From Rhizobacter sp. (lineage in GTDB: Bacteria; Pseudomonadota; Gammaproteobacteria; Burkholderiales; Burkholderiaceae_C): a stretch of DNA of 64,000 bases. Numbering within the stretch: the first letter of the stretch is position 1; each line of letters begins with the position of its first letter. This document shows positions 48,587-56,317 of the stretch, piece by piece. A program made the position numbers and the translations under genes. Under the pieces are notes generated by a model. The model worked only from the letters and a program-made list of their open reading frames with translations. It had not been told where the DNA came from and ran no database searches. Location: the NCBI GenBank assembly GCA_019635355.1, contig JAHBZQ010000001.1, forward strand, positions 2,790,001 to 2,854,000, given 5' to 3'.

Positions 48587-49498
48587 ATGCGTCACGCAGG
48601 CGAAGCCGCGGTCCAGCGACGTCTCGGCGTCGACGAACGCATGGGCGAGGTGATGGGCGAAGTGGTGCGCACCTGGATGCCCGAGCAGCACCGCGAGCTC
48701 TTCGGCAAGCTGCCCACGCTCTTCGTCGGCAGCCTCGACGCCCAGGGGCGGCCCTGGGCCTCGGTGCTGCACGGCGAGCCCGGCTTCATCACCGCACCCG
48801 ACGAGCGCCACCTGCGCATCGCCGCGAAGCCGTCGCCAGACGACCCCTGGCAACCCGCGCTCGACACGCCTCTCGGCCTGCTCGGCCTGGAGCCGCACAC
48901 GCGCCGCCGCAACCGCATGAACGGCAGCGTGGTCGCGCTCGATGGCGACGGCTTCACCGTGGAGGTCGACCAGAGCTTCGGCAACTGCCCCAAGTACATC
49001 CAGGCCCGCACACCGCGCACGGTCGATCGCGCACCGGCCGCAGCGCGCGCCGAAGGCCCGCGGCTCGGCGACGACGCGCTCGAACTCGTGCGCCATGCCG
49101 ACACGCTCTTCATCGCCACCGCCTCGCGCACGCCACGCGCGCACGCTGGCGCAGAGGGCGTGGACGTGTCGCACCGCGGCGGCCCGCCCGGCTTCGTGCA
49201 CATCGAAACCCACGGCGGCACGCACGACGGCCACACCGTGCTCACCATCCCCGACTACGCCGGCAACCGTTTCTTCAACACGCTCGGCAACCTCGTGGTG
49301 AACCCACGCGCCGGCCTGCTCTTCATCGACTACCACGCCGGCCACCTGCTGCAGCTCACCGGCGACGCGCAAGCGCTGTGGGACGGCGAGCTGCGCGCCA
49401 TCCGCATCACCGTGCAACACGGCTGGTGGCGTGCGCAGGCGCTGCCGCTGCGCTGGTCGCCGCCCGAGCCCGCCCCGCAATTCGCCGCGCAGGGTTGA
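48587..49498 (+). CDS. Pyridoxamine 5'-phosphate oxidase-like flavin-binding protein
   Basis: Protein of the PNPOx-like split-barrel superfamily (303 aa). Two related barrel halves are apparent: LPTLFVGSLDAQGRPWASVLHGEPGFI near the N-terminus and ADTLFIATASRTPRAHAGAEGVDVSHRGGPPGFV in the second half, ending with FFNTLGNLVVNPRAGLLFIDY. Such proteins bind FMN or F420 and often reduce small oxidants; the role is not established. The GST stop codon is 8 bases upstream, so the two are cotranscribed. The start is ATG at 48587. Confidence 0.85.
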   Translation: MRHAGEAAVQRRLGVDERMGEVMGEVVRTWMPEQHRELFGKLPTLFVGSLDAQGRPWASVLHGEPGFITAPDERHLRIAAKPSPDDPWQPALDTPLGLLGLEPHTRRRNRMNGSVVALDGDGFTVEVDQSFGNCPKYIQARTPRTVDRAPAAARAEGPRLGDDALELVRHADTLFIATASRTPRAHAGAEGVDVSHRGGPPGFVHIETHGGTHDGHTVLTIPDYAGNRFFNTLGNLVVNPRAGLLFIDYHAGHLLQLTGDAQALWDGELRAIRITVQHGWWRAQALPLRWSPPEPAPQFAAQG

Positions 49499-49572
49499 CA
49501 CCGAAGCGACTGACTTCGCACGCCGCACTCGCTAGTCTCCCGGGCTTCATTCCACAGCCCAGGAGACAGCGC

Positions 49573-50346
49573 ATGAACACCACCCAACTCTTCTCGCTGA
49601 AGGGCCGCACCGCCCTCATCACCGGCGGCTCGCGCGGCATCGGCCGCATGATCGCGGAAGGTTTCCTGTCGCAAGGCGCGAAGGTCTACATCTCGGCGCG
49701 CAAGGCCGACCAGTGCGACGCCACCGCGAAAGAGCTCTCGGCCCTCGGCACCTGCGTCTCGCTGCCGGCCGACGTGTCGAGCATGGCCGGCATCCAAGGC
49801 GTGGTCGCCGCCTACGGCCAGCACGAGAGCCAGCTCGACATCCTCGTCAACAACGCCGGTGCCGCCTGGGGCGCCGATTTCGACGAGTTCCCCGAGAGCG
49901 GCTGGGACAAAGTCGTCAACCTCAACATGAAGTCGCCCTTCTTCCTGACGCAGGCGCTGAAGCCGCTGCTCGCCAAGGGCGCGACGGCCGGCAAGCCTTC
50001 GAAGGTGATCAACGTGGCCTCGATCGACGGCATCGCCGTCAACCCGCTGGAGACGTATTCGTATGCCGCCAGCAAGGCCGGCCTGATTCACCTCACCAAG
50101 CGCATGGCCACGCACTTGATCCAGCATCACATCGTGACGACGGCCATCGCCCCGGGCGCGTTTGCGTCGGAAATGAACCGCGCCGCGCGCGACCATGAAG
50201 AAGCGGTGGCCGCACGCATTCCGGCCCGCCGCATCGGCAGCGACGAAGACATGGCGGGTGCCGCGATCTTCTTGGCTTCGCGTGCCGGCGACTACGTGCT
50301 GGGCCACACCTTGGTCGTCGACGGCGGCGTCATCCTCGGGCGCTGA
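49573..50346 (+). CDS. Short-chain dehydrogenase/reductase (RhlG-like)
   Basis: Classical SDR (257 aa). The cofactor motif is TGGSRGIG (TGxxxGxG), NNAG is present, and the catalytic S-Y-K set is in NVASIDG and YSYAASK. It resembles NADPH-dependent beta-ketoacyl reductases such as RhlG (FSLKGRTALITGGSRGIGRMIAEGFL). AGGAGACAGC lies before the ATG. It is followed by acyl-CoA dehydrogenase and acyl-CoA ligase genes on the same strand, suggesting reduction or oxidation of a hydroxyacyl intermediate. The 128-base gap to the next gene contains a promoter, so it may be transcribed separately. Confidence 0.9.
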   Translation: MNTTQLFSLKGRTALITGGSRGIGRMIAEGFLSQGAKVYISARKADQCDATAKELSALGTCVSLPADVSSMAGIQGVVAAYGQHESQLDILVNNAGAAWGADFDEFPESGWDKVVNLNMKSPFFLTQALKPLLAKGATAGKPSKVINVASIDGIAVNPLETYSYAASKAGLIHLTKRMATHLIQHHIVTTAIAPGAFASEMNRAARDHEEAVAARIPARRIGSDEDMAGAAIFLASRAGDYVLGHTLVVDGGVILGR

Positions 50347-50413
50347 TCCGAGGGGCAGAACGGGGCCCGATCTCTGTCTCGGTATGGCGTAGTTCCCCGG
50401 TGAGAACCCTGGC

Positions 50414-50442
50414 TTGCAGAAAAACAAGTATGTTCGTAGGCT
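50414..50442 (+). promoter_or_regulatory. Candidate sigma-70 promoter for the acyl-CoA dehydrogenase gene
   Basis: TTGCAG (50414-50419), a 17-base relatively A-rich spacer and TAGGCT (50437-50442) lie 32 bases upstream of the ATG. An AAAGGAG ribosome-binding site (50461) follows. The rest of the intergenic space holds no obvious operator. Confidence 0.45.
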
Positions 50443-50474
50443 AGGGTCACACTCACTACAAAAGGAGACCCTGG

Positions 50475-51716
50475 ATGAACTTCGCCCCCACCCCGAAGAT
50501 GCTCGAATGGCAAGAGCGGCTCATGAAATTCGTGACCGAGAACGTCGTTCCGGCCGAGCCGCTCTTCCGCAAGGAGATGGAAGCCAACCGCGCGAAGGGC
50601 AACCAGTGGAACCCCACGCACGAGGTGATGGATGGGCTGAAGGCGAAGGCCAAGGCCGCTGGCCTGTGGAACATGTTCCTGCCCGCCTCGCAGCACGGCG
50701 CCGGCCTCACCAACCTCGAGTACGCGCCGCTGTGCGAGATCATGGGCCGCTACCCGCTCACGAGCGAGGCCATGAACTGCTCGGCGCCCGACACCGGCAA
50801 CATGGAGCTGCTCGAGCGTTACGGCACGCCTGAGCACAAGGAGAAGTGGTTGAAGCCGCTGCTGGCGGGCGAGATCCGCTCCGGCTTCGCGATGACCGAG
50901 CCCGATGTGCCGTCGTCTGATGCCACGCAGATCCAGTCGCGCATCGTGCGCGACGGCGACCACTACGTGATCAACGGCCGCAAGTGGTGGACCTCCGGCG
51001 CGCCCGACCCGCGCTGCAAGGTGCTGATCTTCATGGGCAAGACCGGCACGGTCGACGACCCGAGCCCGCACAAGCAGCAGTCGATGATCATCGTGCCGAT
51101 GGACACGCCGGGCGTGAAGGTCGAGCGCTGGCTGTCGGTCTACGGCTATGACCACGCGCCGCACGGCCACGCCGAGATCAGCTTCACCAACGTGCGTGTG
51201 CCGGCCGACCACCTGCTGCTCGGCGAAGGCCGCGGCTTCGAGATCGCGCAAGGCCGCCTCGGCCCGGGCCGCATCCACCACTGCATGCGCTTGATCGGCG
51301 GCGCCGAGCGTGCGCTCGAACTCATGTGCAAGCGTGCATTGGTGCGCAAACCTTTCGGGAAGCTGCTGTCGGACCAGGGTGTGTGGCGCGAGCGCATTGC
51401 ACACTCACGCATCCTCATCGACCAGGCCCGCCTGCTCACGATGAACGCCGCGTTCGCGATGGACACCAAGGGCAACAAGGGCGCCCGCAACGAGATCGCG
51501 ATGATCAAGGTCGTGGCCCCGCAGATGGCCTGCCAGGTCATCGACTGGGCGATCCAGATCCACGGTGGCGCCGGTGTCTCGCAAGACACGCCACTCGCCG
51601 CGGCGTACACCAGTGCACGCACCATCCGCTTTGCCGACGGGCCCGACGAAGTGCACCTCAACGCCATCGGCAAGTCGGAACTTGCCAAGTACATGGCACC
51701 CAAAGTAAAAGCCTGA
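50475..51716 (+). CDS. Acyl-CoA dehydrogenase, ACAD10/11-like
   Basis: FAD-dependent acyl-CoA dehydrogenase (413 aa). Domain blocks include FAMTEPDVPSSDATQIQSRI, DHYVINGRKWWTSGAPDPRCK (typical of the ACAD10/11-like group), GPGRIHHCMRLIGGAERALELM and IQIHGGAGVSQDTPLAAAYT. ACAD10/11-type enzymes have been linked to 4-hydroxy acid catabolism together with a kinase-like partner; such a partner gene is not seen here. It is followed at 29 bases by an acyl-CoA ligase gene. Likely a fatty-acid or hydroxy-acid degradation unit. Confidence 0.92.
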   Translation: MNFAPTPKMLEWQERLMKFVTENVVPAEPLFRKEMEANRAKGNQWNPTHEVMDGLKAKAKAAGLWNMFLPASQHGAGLTNLEYAPLCEIMGRYPLTSEAMNCSAPDTGNMELLERYGTPEHKEKWLKPLLAGEIRSGFAMTEPDVPSSDATQIQSRIVRDGDHYVINGRKWWTSGAPDPRCKVLIFMGKTGTVDDPSPHKQQSMIIVPMDTPGVKVERWLSVYGYDHAPHGHAEISFTNVRVPADHLLLGEGRGFEIAQGRLGPGRIHHCMRLIGGAERALELMCKRALVRKPFGKLLSDQGVWRERIAHSRILIDQARLLTMNAAFAMDTKGNKGARNEIAMIKVVAPQMACQVIDWAIQIHGGAGVSQDTPLAAAYTSARTIRFADGPDEVHLNAIGKSELAKYMAPKVKA

Positions 51717-51745
51717 TCCACTAGCCTGAACCGAGGCGCTGCAAC

Positions 51746-53428
51746 ATGTCTGACCGTCACTTCGCTTTCTGGCCCGAGCACGCGCCTCGCCATCTCTACG
51801 TCCCCGAGACCAACCTCTACTTCAACGTGGAAGTCTCGGCGGCGCGCTTTCCGAAGAAGCCCTTCTTCATCTTCTACGACACGCCCTTCACCTTCTCGCA
51901 GTTCAAGCAGGAAACGGAAACACTCGCGGCCTATCTGGAGCAAGTGTGCGGCGTGAAGAAGGGCGACCGCGTGCTGCTCTACACCCAGAACAGCCCGCAG
52001 TTCATGATCGGCTACTACGCCATCCTGCGCGCCAACGCGGTGGTGGTGCCGGTCAACCCGATGAACCTCACGGGTGAACTCAAGCACTACGTGAGCGATG
52101 CCGACGCCAAGGTCGCGATCACCACGCAGGAGCTCTTCCCGCGCCTCAAGCCGCTGCTGCAGCCGGGGGGCGACGAACACACGCTCGAGCACGTGATCGT
52201 CGGCACCTACAGCGACTACCTGCGCGAGAAGACCACGCTCGCCGTGCCCGACTTCGTGGCCGCACCGCGCGCGCCCATCGCCGACAAGGGTGTCACGCCG
52301 TGGGCCGATGCGATCGCCCGGGGCCTGAAGCCCGGCCCGCTCACCGCCGGCCCCGATGATCTCTGCGTGATGCCCTACACCTCGGGCACCACCGGCCACC
52401 CCAAGGGCTGCATGCACACGCACCGCACCGCCATGTACAACACGGTGTCGGGCGGCGTGTGGGGCCAGAGCAACCAGGGCACGGTGTCGATGGCGGTGCT
52501 GCCGCTCTTCCACGTGACCGGCATGCAGGGCAACATGAATGCGGTGATCTACGGTGGCTCCACCGTCGTGCTGCTGCCGCGCTGGGACCGCGATGCCGCG
52601 GCCGAGTGCATCCAGCGCTACCGCGTCACCGGCCTCGGCCTCATCACCGCCATGGTGGTCGACTTCGTCTCCAACCCCAAGCTCGACCAGTACGACCTTT
52701 CCAGCCTGCGCCGCATCGGCGGCGGCGGTGCCGCCATGCCCAAGGCCGTGGCCGACATCCTGGAAAACAAACTCGGCCTGAAATACGGCGAGGGCTACGG
52801 CATGTCGGAAACGCTCGCCGCCACCCACCTGAACCCGCCCGACCGCTCGAAGAAACAGTGCCTGGGCATCCCCGCCTTCGACGTCGACGCGCGGGTGGTC
52901 GACCCCAGCACGCTCCAGGAGCTGCCCCCGGGCGAGACGGGCGAGATCATCGTCAGCGGCCCACAGGTGATGCTCGGCTACTGGAAGAACCCAGACGCCA
53001 CCCGCGATGCCTTCGTCGAGCTCGACGGCAAGCGCTTCCTGCGCACCGGCGACCTCGGGCAGACCGACGACGAGGGCTACTTCTTCTTCGTCGACCGCCT
53101 GAAGCGCATGATCAATGCGAGCGGCTTCAAGGTCTGGCCGGCCGAAGTGGAGGCCCTGCTGTACCAGCACCCGGCGATTCAAGAGGCCTGCATCATCGCG
53201 GCGAAAGACGCGAAGCGCGGCGAGACGGTCAAGGCCTTCATCGTGCTCAAGCCGAGCCACAAGGGCCAGGTCACCGAGGACGAGATCGTGAAGTGGGGCC
53301 ACGACAACATGGCGGCCTACAAGAGCCCGCGCATCGTGGAGTTCGTCGACGCGCTGCCCAAGTCGGGCACGGGCAAGGTGCAGTGGCGCGAGCTGCAGGA
53401 GCGCGAGAACGCCAAGACGGCGGCCTGA
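51746..53428 (+). CDS. Long-chain acyl-CoA synthetase (AMP-binding family)
   Basis: Adenylate-forming ligase (560 aa) that activates a carboxylic acid with ATP and CoA. The P-loop motif is YTSGTTGHPKG, the A5 motif is GYGMSETLA, A7 is RFLRTGDLGQ, and A10 has the catalytic lysine in SGTGKVQWREL. No signal or membrane segment is present. It follows the acyl-CoA dehydrogenase gene by 29 bases, so it likely supplies the CoA thioester for it. The acyl specificity is unclear; N-terminal AFWPEHAPRHLYVPETNLYFN is typical of a Burkholderiales subgroup. Confidence 0.92.
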   Translation: MSDRHFAFWPEHAPRHLYVPETNLYFNVEVSAARFPKKPFFIFYDTPFTFSQFKQETETLAAYLEQVCGVKKGDRVLLYTQNSPQFMIGYYAILRANAVVVPVNPMNLTGELKHYVSDADAKVAITTQELFPRLKPLLQPGGDEHTLEHVIVGTYSDYLREKTTLAVPDFVAAPRAPIADKGVTPWADAIARGLKPGPLTAGPDDLCVMPYTSGTTGHPKGCMHTHRTAMYNTVSGGVWGQSNQGTVSMAVLPLFHVTGMQGNMNAVIYGGSTVVLLPRWDRDAAAECIQRYRVTGLGLITAMVVDFVSNPKLDQYDLSSLRRIGGGGAAMPKAVADILENKLGLKYGEGYGMSETLAATHLNPPDRSKKQCLGIPAFDVDARVVDPSTLQELPPGETGEIIVSGPQVMLGYWKNPDATRDAFVELDGKRFLRTGDLGQTDDEGYFFFVDRLKRMINASGFKVWPAEVEALLYQHPAIQEACIIAAKDAKRGETVKAFIVLKPSHKGQVTEDEIVKWGHDNMAAYKSPRIVEFVDALPKSGTGKVQWRELQERENAKTAA

Positions 53429-53468
53429 GCACGCGACGACCCCGCGGGCCGGCTATGCTCCGGCCCCC

Positions 53469-53876
53469 ATGACCCGCTTCGACCCCAAGGCGATCATCAT
53501 CGCCATGCTGCTCTCGCTTGCCCTCGATGTGGTGGGCGGCGTGGCACTCGTCGTGAGCTTCGGCCTGCAGGTCACCGCGCAGATGACACCCGAAGAGACG
53601 CAGGCCGCCATCGAGGCCATCACGCGCACCGACGGCTTCATCTTCGCCTCGCTGCTCTGGGGCACCGCCACCACCGTCTTCGGCGGTTTCGTCGCGGCGC
53701 GGGTGGCGCGCAGCCACCCCTACTTCAACGCGCTGGCGGTCGGCGTGCTGGGCATCCTGCTCGGGCTCCTGATGGGTGGCCAGGCGCCGTTCTGGTTCGA
53801 CGCCCTCGCCTTCCTGGTGAGCGTGCCGGCGGCGGTGGCGGGTGGGCACATCGCGCTGCGCCGGCCGCTGCGCTGA
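53469..53876 (+). CDS. Small integral membrane protein, unknown
   Basis: Hydrophobic protein (135 aa) with about four transmembrane segments: IIIAMLLSLALDVVGGVALVVSF, FIFASLLWGTATTVFGGFVAARVA, ALAVGVLGILLGLLM and FLVSVPAAVAGGHIAL. A positively charged tail (RRPLR) suggests a cytoplasmic C-terminus. The pattern of glycine-rich helices is common in small unknown membrane proteins. It lies 40 bases after the acyl-CoA ligase gene. No functional clue. Confidence 0.72.
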   Translation: MTRFDPKAIIIAMLLSLALDVVGGVALVVSFGLQVTAQMTPEETQAAIEAITRTDGFIFASLLWGTATTVFGGFVAARVARSHPYFNALAVGVLGILLGLLMGGQAPFWFDALAFLVSVPAAVAGGHIALRRPLR

Positions 53877-53972
53877 CACGCAACCAATGAAACACAGCGC
53901 CCCCGGCGCTGAAACACACGGGTGACAGTGGCCGGCGACAGTGGCGACACACCATCGCCAGCGAGCTGCACC

Positions 53973-54221
53973 ATGAGCGACCTCTTCCTGCCCCGCGAGC
54001 TGTTCCAGGATTCCGCCTCCGGCCCTCGCCCTGCCACGACCGCCACGGCCGCCAAGCCGGCCACGCCCGCCGCAGCCCCGCGGCGCGGCGCCGTGCAGTT
54101 CACCAGCGGTGCCGAGGTCGCTGCCGACCTGATGCAGGCGATGAACACCGAGCCCGAGCCGCGCTTCGTCGAGCGCCGCCGCAAGCCGCGCACGGGCAAG
54201 CCGTTCAACGTCACGCGCTGA
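53973..54221 (+). CDS. Small hypothetical protein
   Basis: Unrecognised short protein (82 aa) starting MSDLFLPRELFQD. The first half is an Ala/Pro/Thr-rich linker (TATAAKPATPAAAPRRGAV). The second half is FTSGAEVAADLMQAMNTEPEPRFVERRRKPRTGKPFNVTR, with a strongly basic end. A GTG 17 codons upstream (53922) is also in frame. No membrane segment or signal is present. The coding-type codon bias supports a real gene, but the prediction is weaker than its neighbours. Confidence 0.5.
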   Translation: MSDLFLPRELFQDSASGPRPATTATAAKPATPAAAPRRGAVQFTSGAEVAADLMQAMNTEPEPRFVERRRKPRTGKPFNVTR

Positions 54222-54335
54222 GCCGACAGGCTGCGCCTGACGCGGCACCGCCACACGCGGCATCCAGGCCGCGTCGCCCCGGATGCGCTGTCACGCATCC
54301 CCCGGCACACTCGGGCTCCCACCACTGGAGCCCGC

Positions 54336-55637
54336 ATGGCCTTCTTCCCCCAAGATGCCCTCAACGACGGCGTGCGCAAGCGCGAGGTCTTCGGCTGGGC
54401 GATGTACGACTTCGCCAACTCGGGCTACACCACCGTCGTGTTGACGGCCGTCTTCAACGCCTACTTCGTCGGCGTGGTGGCCAACGGCGCCCCCTGGGGC
54501 ACGCTCGCGTGGACGCTGGCACTCGCCGCGTCGAGCGTGATCGTGATGCTGGTGATGCCGGCGCTGGGCGCCTACGCCGACCTGCGTGCCAACAAGAAGA
54601 AGCTGCTGGCCGTGACCACCGTGTTGTGCGTGGCCTCGACCACGATGCTCGCGTTCTCCGACCGCGGCGACGTGGCCTGGGCGGTGGCGGCGGTGGTGCT
54701 GTCGAACACCTTCTTCTCTTTTGGTGAAGCGCTCACCGCCGCCTTCCTGCCCGAACTCGCGCGCCGCGAGGCGATGGGCCGGGTGTCAGGCTGGGGCTGG
54801 AGCTTCGGCTACTTCGGCGGCATGTTGTCGCTTGGCCTGAGCCTCGCCTACGTGCTCGCGGCGCAGGCACGCGGCGAGCCGGCCACCTCGTTCGTGCCGG
54901 TCACCATGCTCATCACCGCCGGCGTCTACGGCGTGGCCTCGGTCGCCACCTTCGCCTTGCTGCGCGAGCGCGCCGTGCCGCAGCCGCAGGTCGCGCACAC
55001 GGCGGGCATCACCGCCTCGCTGCAGCGCCTGGCGGCCACCTTCCGGCGTGCCCGCCTGTACCGCGACTTCTCGTGGCTGCTCACCTGCGCCGTGTGCTAC
55101 CAGGCCGGCATCGCGGTGGTGATCGCGCTGGCCGCGGTGTATGCCGAGCAGGTGCTGGGCTTCAAGCAGGCGCAGACCATGATGCTGGTCTTCCTCGTCA
55201 ACATCGCCGCCGCCCTCGGCGCCTTCGGCTTCGGCTACTGGCAAGACCGCATCGGCCACAAGCGCGCGCTCGCCGTCACGCTGGTGGGCTGGGTGGTGAT
55301 GACGGTGCTGGCCATCGTGGCCACCACGCCGGGGCCGTTCTGGGTGGCCGCGGTGATCGCCGGGCTGTGCATGGGCTCCAGCCAGTCGGCCGGCCGCGCC
55401 ATCGCCGGCCTCTTCGCCCCCGAGGCGCAGCGCGCCGAGTTCTACGGGCTGTGGACCTTCGCGGTGCGCCTGGCCGCCATCCTCGGCCCGGTGACCTACG
55501 GCCTCGTGACCGTGGCCACCGCCGGCAACCACCGGCTGGCCATCCTGTCGACGGCGCTCTTCTTCATCGGCGGCCTGTTGCTGCTGCTGCCGGTCAACGT
55601 GGAGCGCGGCGCGGCCGCCGCACGCGAAGCTTCATGA
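54336..55637 (+). CDS. MFS transporter, UMF1/Atg22-like
   Basis: Twelve-helix major-facilitator protein (433 aa) of the UMF1 family. The signature opening FGWAMYDFANSGYTTVVLTAVFNAYFV is typical of bacterial UMF1 and Atg22 proteins, and MGRVSGWGWSFGYFGGML matches the conserved helix 5. Repeated hydrophobic segments of about 20 residues fill the sequence. A TGGAG sits upstream of the ATG. Its last codons overlap the next gene by four bases (ATGA), so it is translationally coupled to a probable halohydrin dehalogenase. The transport substrate is unknown. Confidence 0.9.
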   Translation: MAFFPQDALNDGVRKREVFGWAMYDFANSGYTTVVLTAVFNAYFVGVVANGAPWGTLAWTLALAASSVIVMLVMPALGAYADLRANKKKLLAVTTVLCVASTTMLAFSDRGDVAWAVAAVVLSNTFFSFGEALTAAFLPELARREAMGRVSGWGWSFGYFGGMLSLGLSLAYVLAAQARGEPATSFVPVTMLITAGVYGVASVATFALLRERAVPQPQVAHTAGITASLQRLAATFRRARLYRDFSWLLTCAVCYQAGIAVVIALAAVYAEQVLGFKQAQTMMLVFLVNIAAALGAFGFGYWQDRIGHKRALAVTLVGWVVMTVLAIVATTPGPFWVAAVIAGLCMGSSQSAGRAIAGLFAPEAQRAEFYGLWTFAVRLAAILGPVTYGLVTVATAGNHRLAILSTALFFIGGLLLLLPVNVERGAAAAREAS

Positions 55638-56317
55638 GCGCGCCGCTTCTGCACGGCAAGCGCATCCTCGTCACCCACGCCGACGGGTTCATGGGGCCGA
55701 CGCTGTGCGAGGTGTTCCGCGCGCACGGTGCCACGGTGATCGAAAGCGTCGACCCGATGCGCGACCCGCAGGCGCCGGCCGCCGTGGTGGCCTCGGCCGG
55801 CGAGCTCGACGTGCTGCTCGTCAACCTGGCCCACCCCGCACCCAGCACCGCCGCCAAGGATGTGGGCGACGACGAGTGGCGCGACACCTTCGCCGCACTC
55901 GTCGACCCGCTGCCGCGCCTGGTGCGCGCGGTGCTGCCGCAGATGATCGCGCGGCGCTCCGGCAAGGTGCTGGTGATGGGCAGCTCGTCGGCCCTGCGCG
56001 GGATGAAGCGCACGTCGACCTACAGCGCCGCACGCGGCGCGCAGCTCGCCTACGTGCAGGCGGTGGGCGTGGAAGTGGCGCCGCACAACGTGCAGGTCAA
56101 CGCCATCGCGCAAAACTTCGTCGAGAACCCGACCTACTTTCCACCCGAGGTGCAGGCCGACCCGCGCTTCCAGGAGCGCCTGAAGCGCGAAGTGCCGCTC
56201 GGCCGGCTGGTCAGCGCCCGCGAAGACGCCGAGTTCGCCGCCTACCTGTGCAGCGACGCCGCCAACTGCTTCGTGGGGCAGGTGTTCCCGGTGTGCGGGG
56301 GCTGGGTTCAGCGCTGA
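55634..56317 (+). CDS. Probable halohydrin dehalogenase (SDR-related)
   Basis: SDR-fold protein (227 aa) that lacks normal SDR features and carries both motifs diagnostic of halohydrin dehalogenases. The cofactor motif is replaced by T-x4-F-x-G (T14-HADG-F19-M-G21), and the catalytic set is S-x12-Y-x3-R (S117, Y130, R134) instead of S-Y-K. The C-terminal region NAIAQNFVENPTYFPPE and NCFVGQVFPVCGGW aligns by eye with the halide-binding and substrate parts of HheC. Such enzymes open and close epoxides by expelling or adding halide, cyanide or azide, without NAD. It overlaps the UMF1 transporter by four bases. The assignment is motif-based. Confidence 0.78.
   Translation: MSAPLLHGKRILVTHADGFMGPTLCEVFRAHGATVIESVDPMRDPQAPAAVVASAGELDVLLVNLAHPAPSTAAKDVGDDEWRDTFAALVDPLPRLVRAVLPQMIARRSGKVLVMGSSSALRGMKRTSTYSAARGAQLAYVQAVGVEVAPHNVQVNAIAQNFVENPTYFPPEVQADPRFQERLKREVPLGRLVSAREDAEFAAYLCSDAANCFVGQVFPVCGGWVQR

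Noticed and set aside
53922..53972. GTG start of the small hypothetical gene at 53922
   Set aside because: The added residues have no clear coding signature; the ATG at 53973 is simpler, although the choice is not certain.
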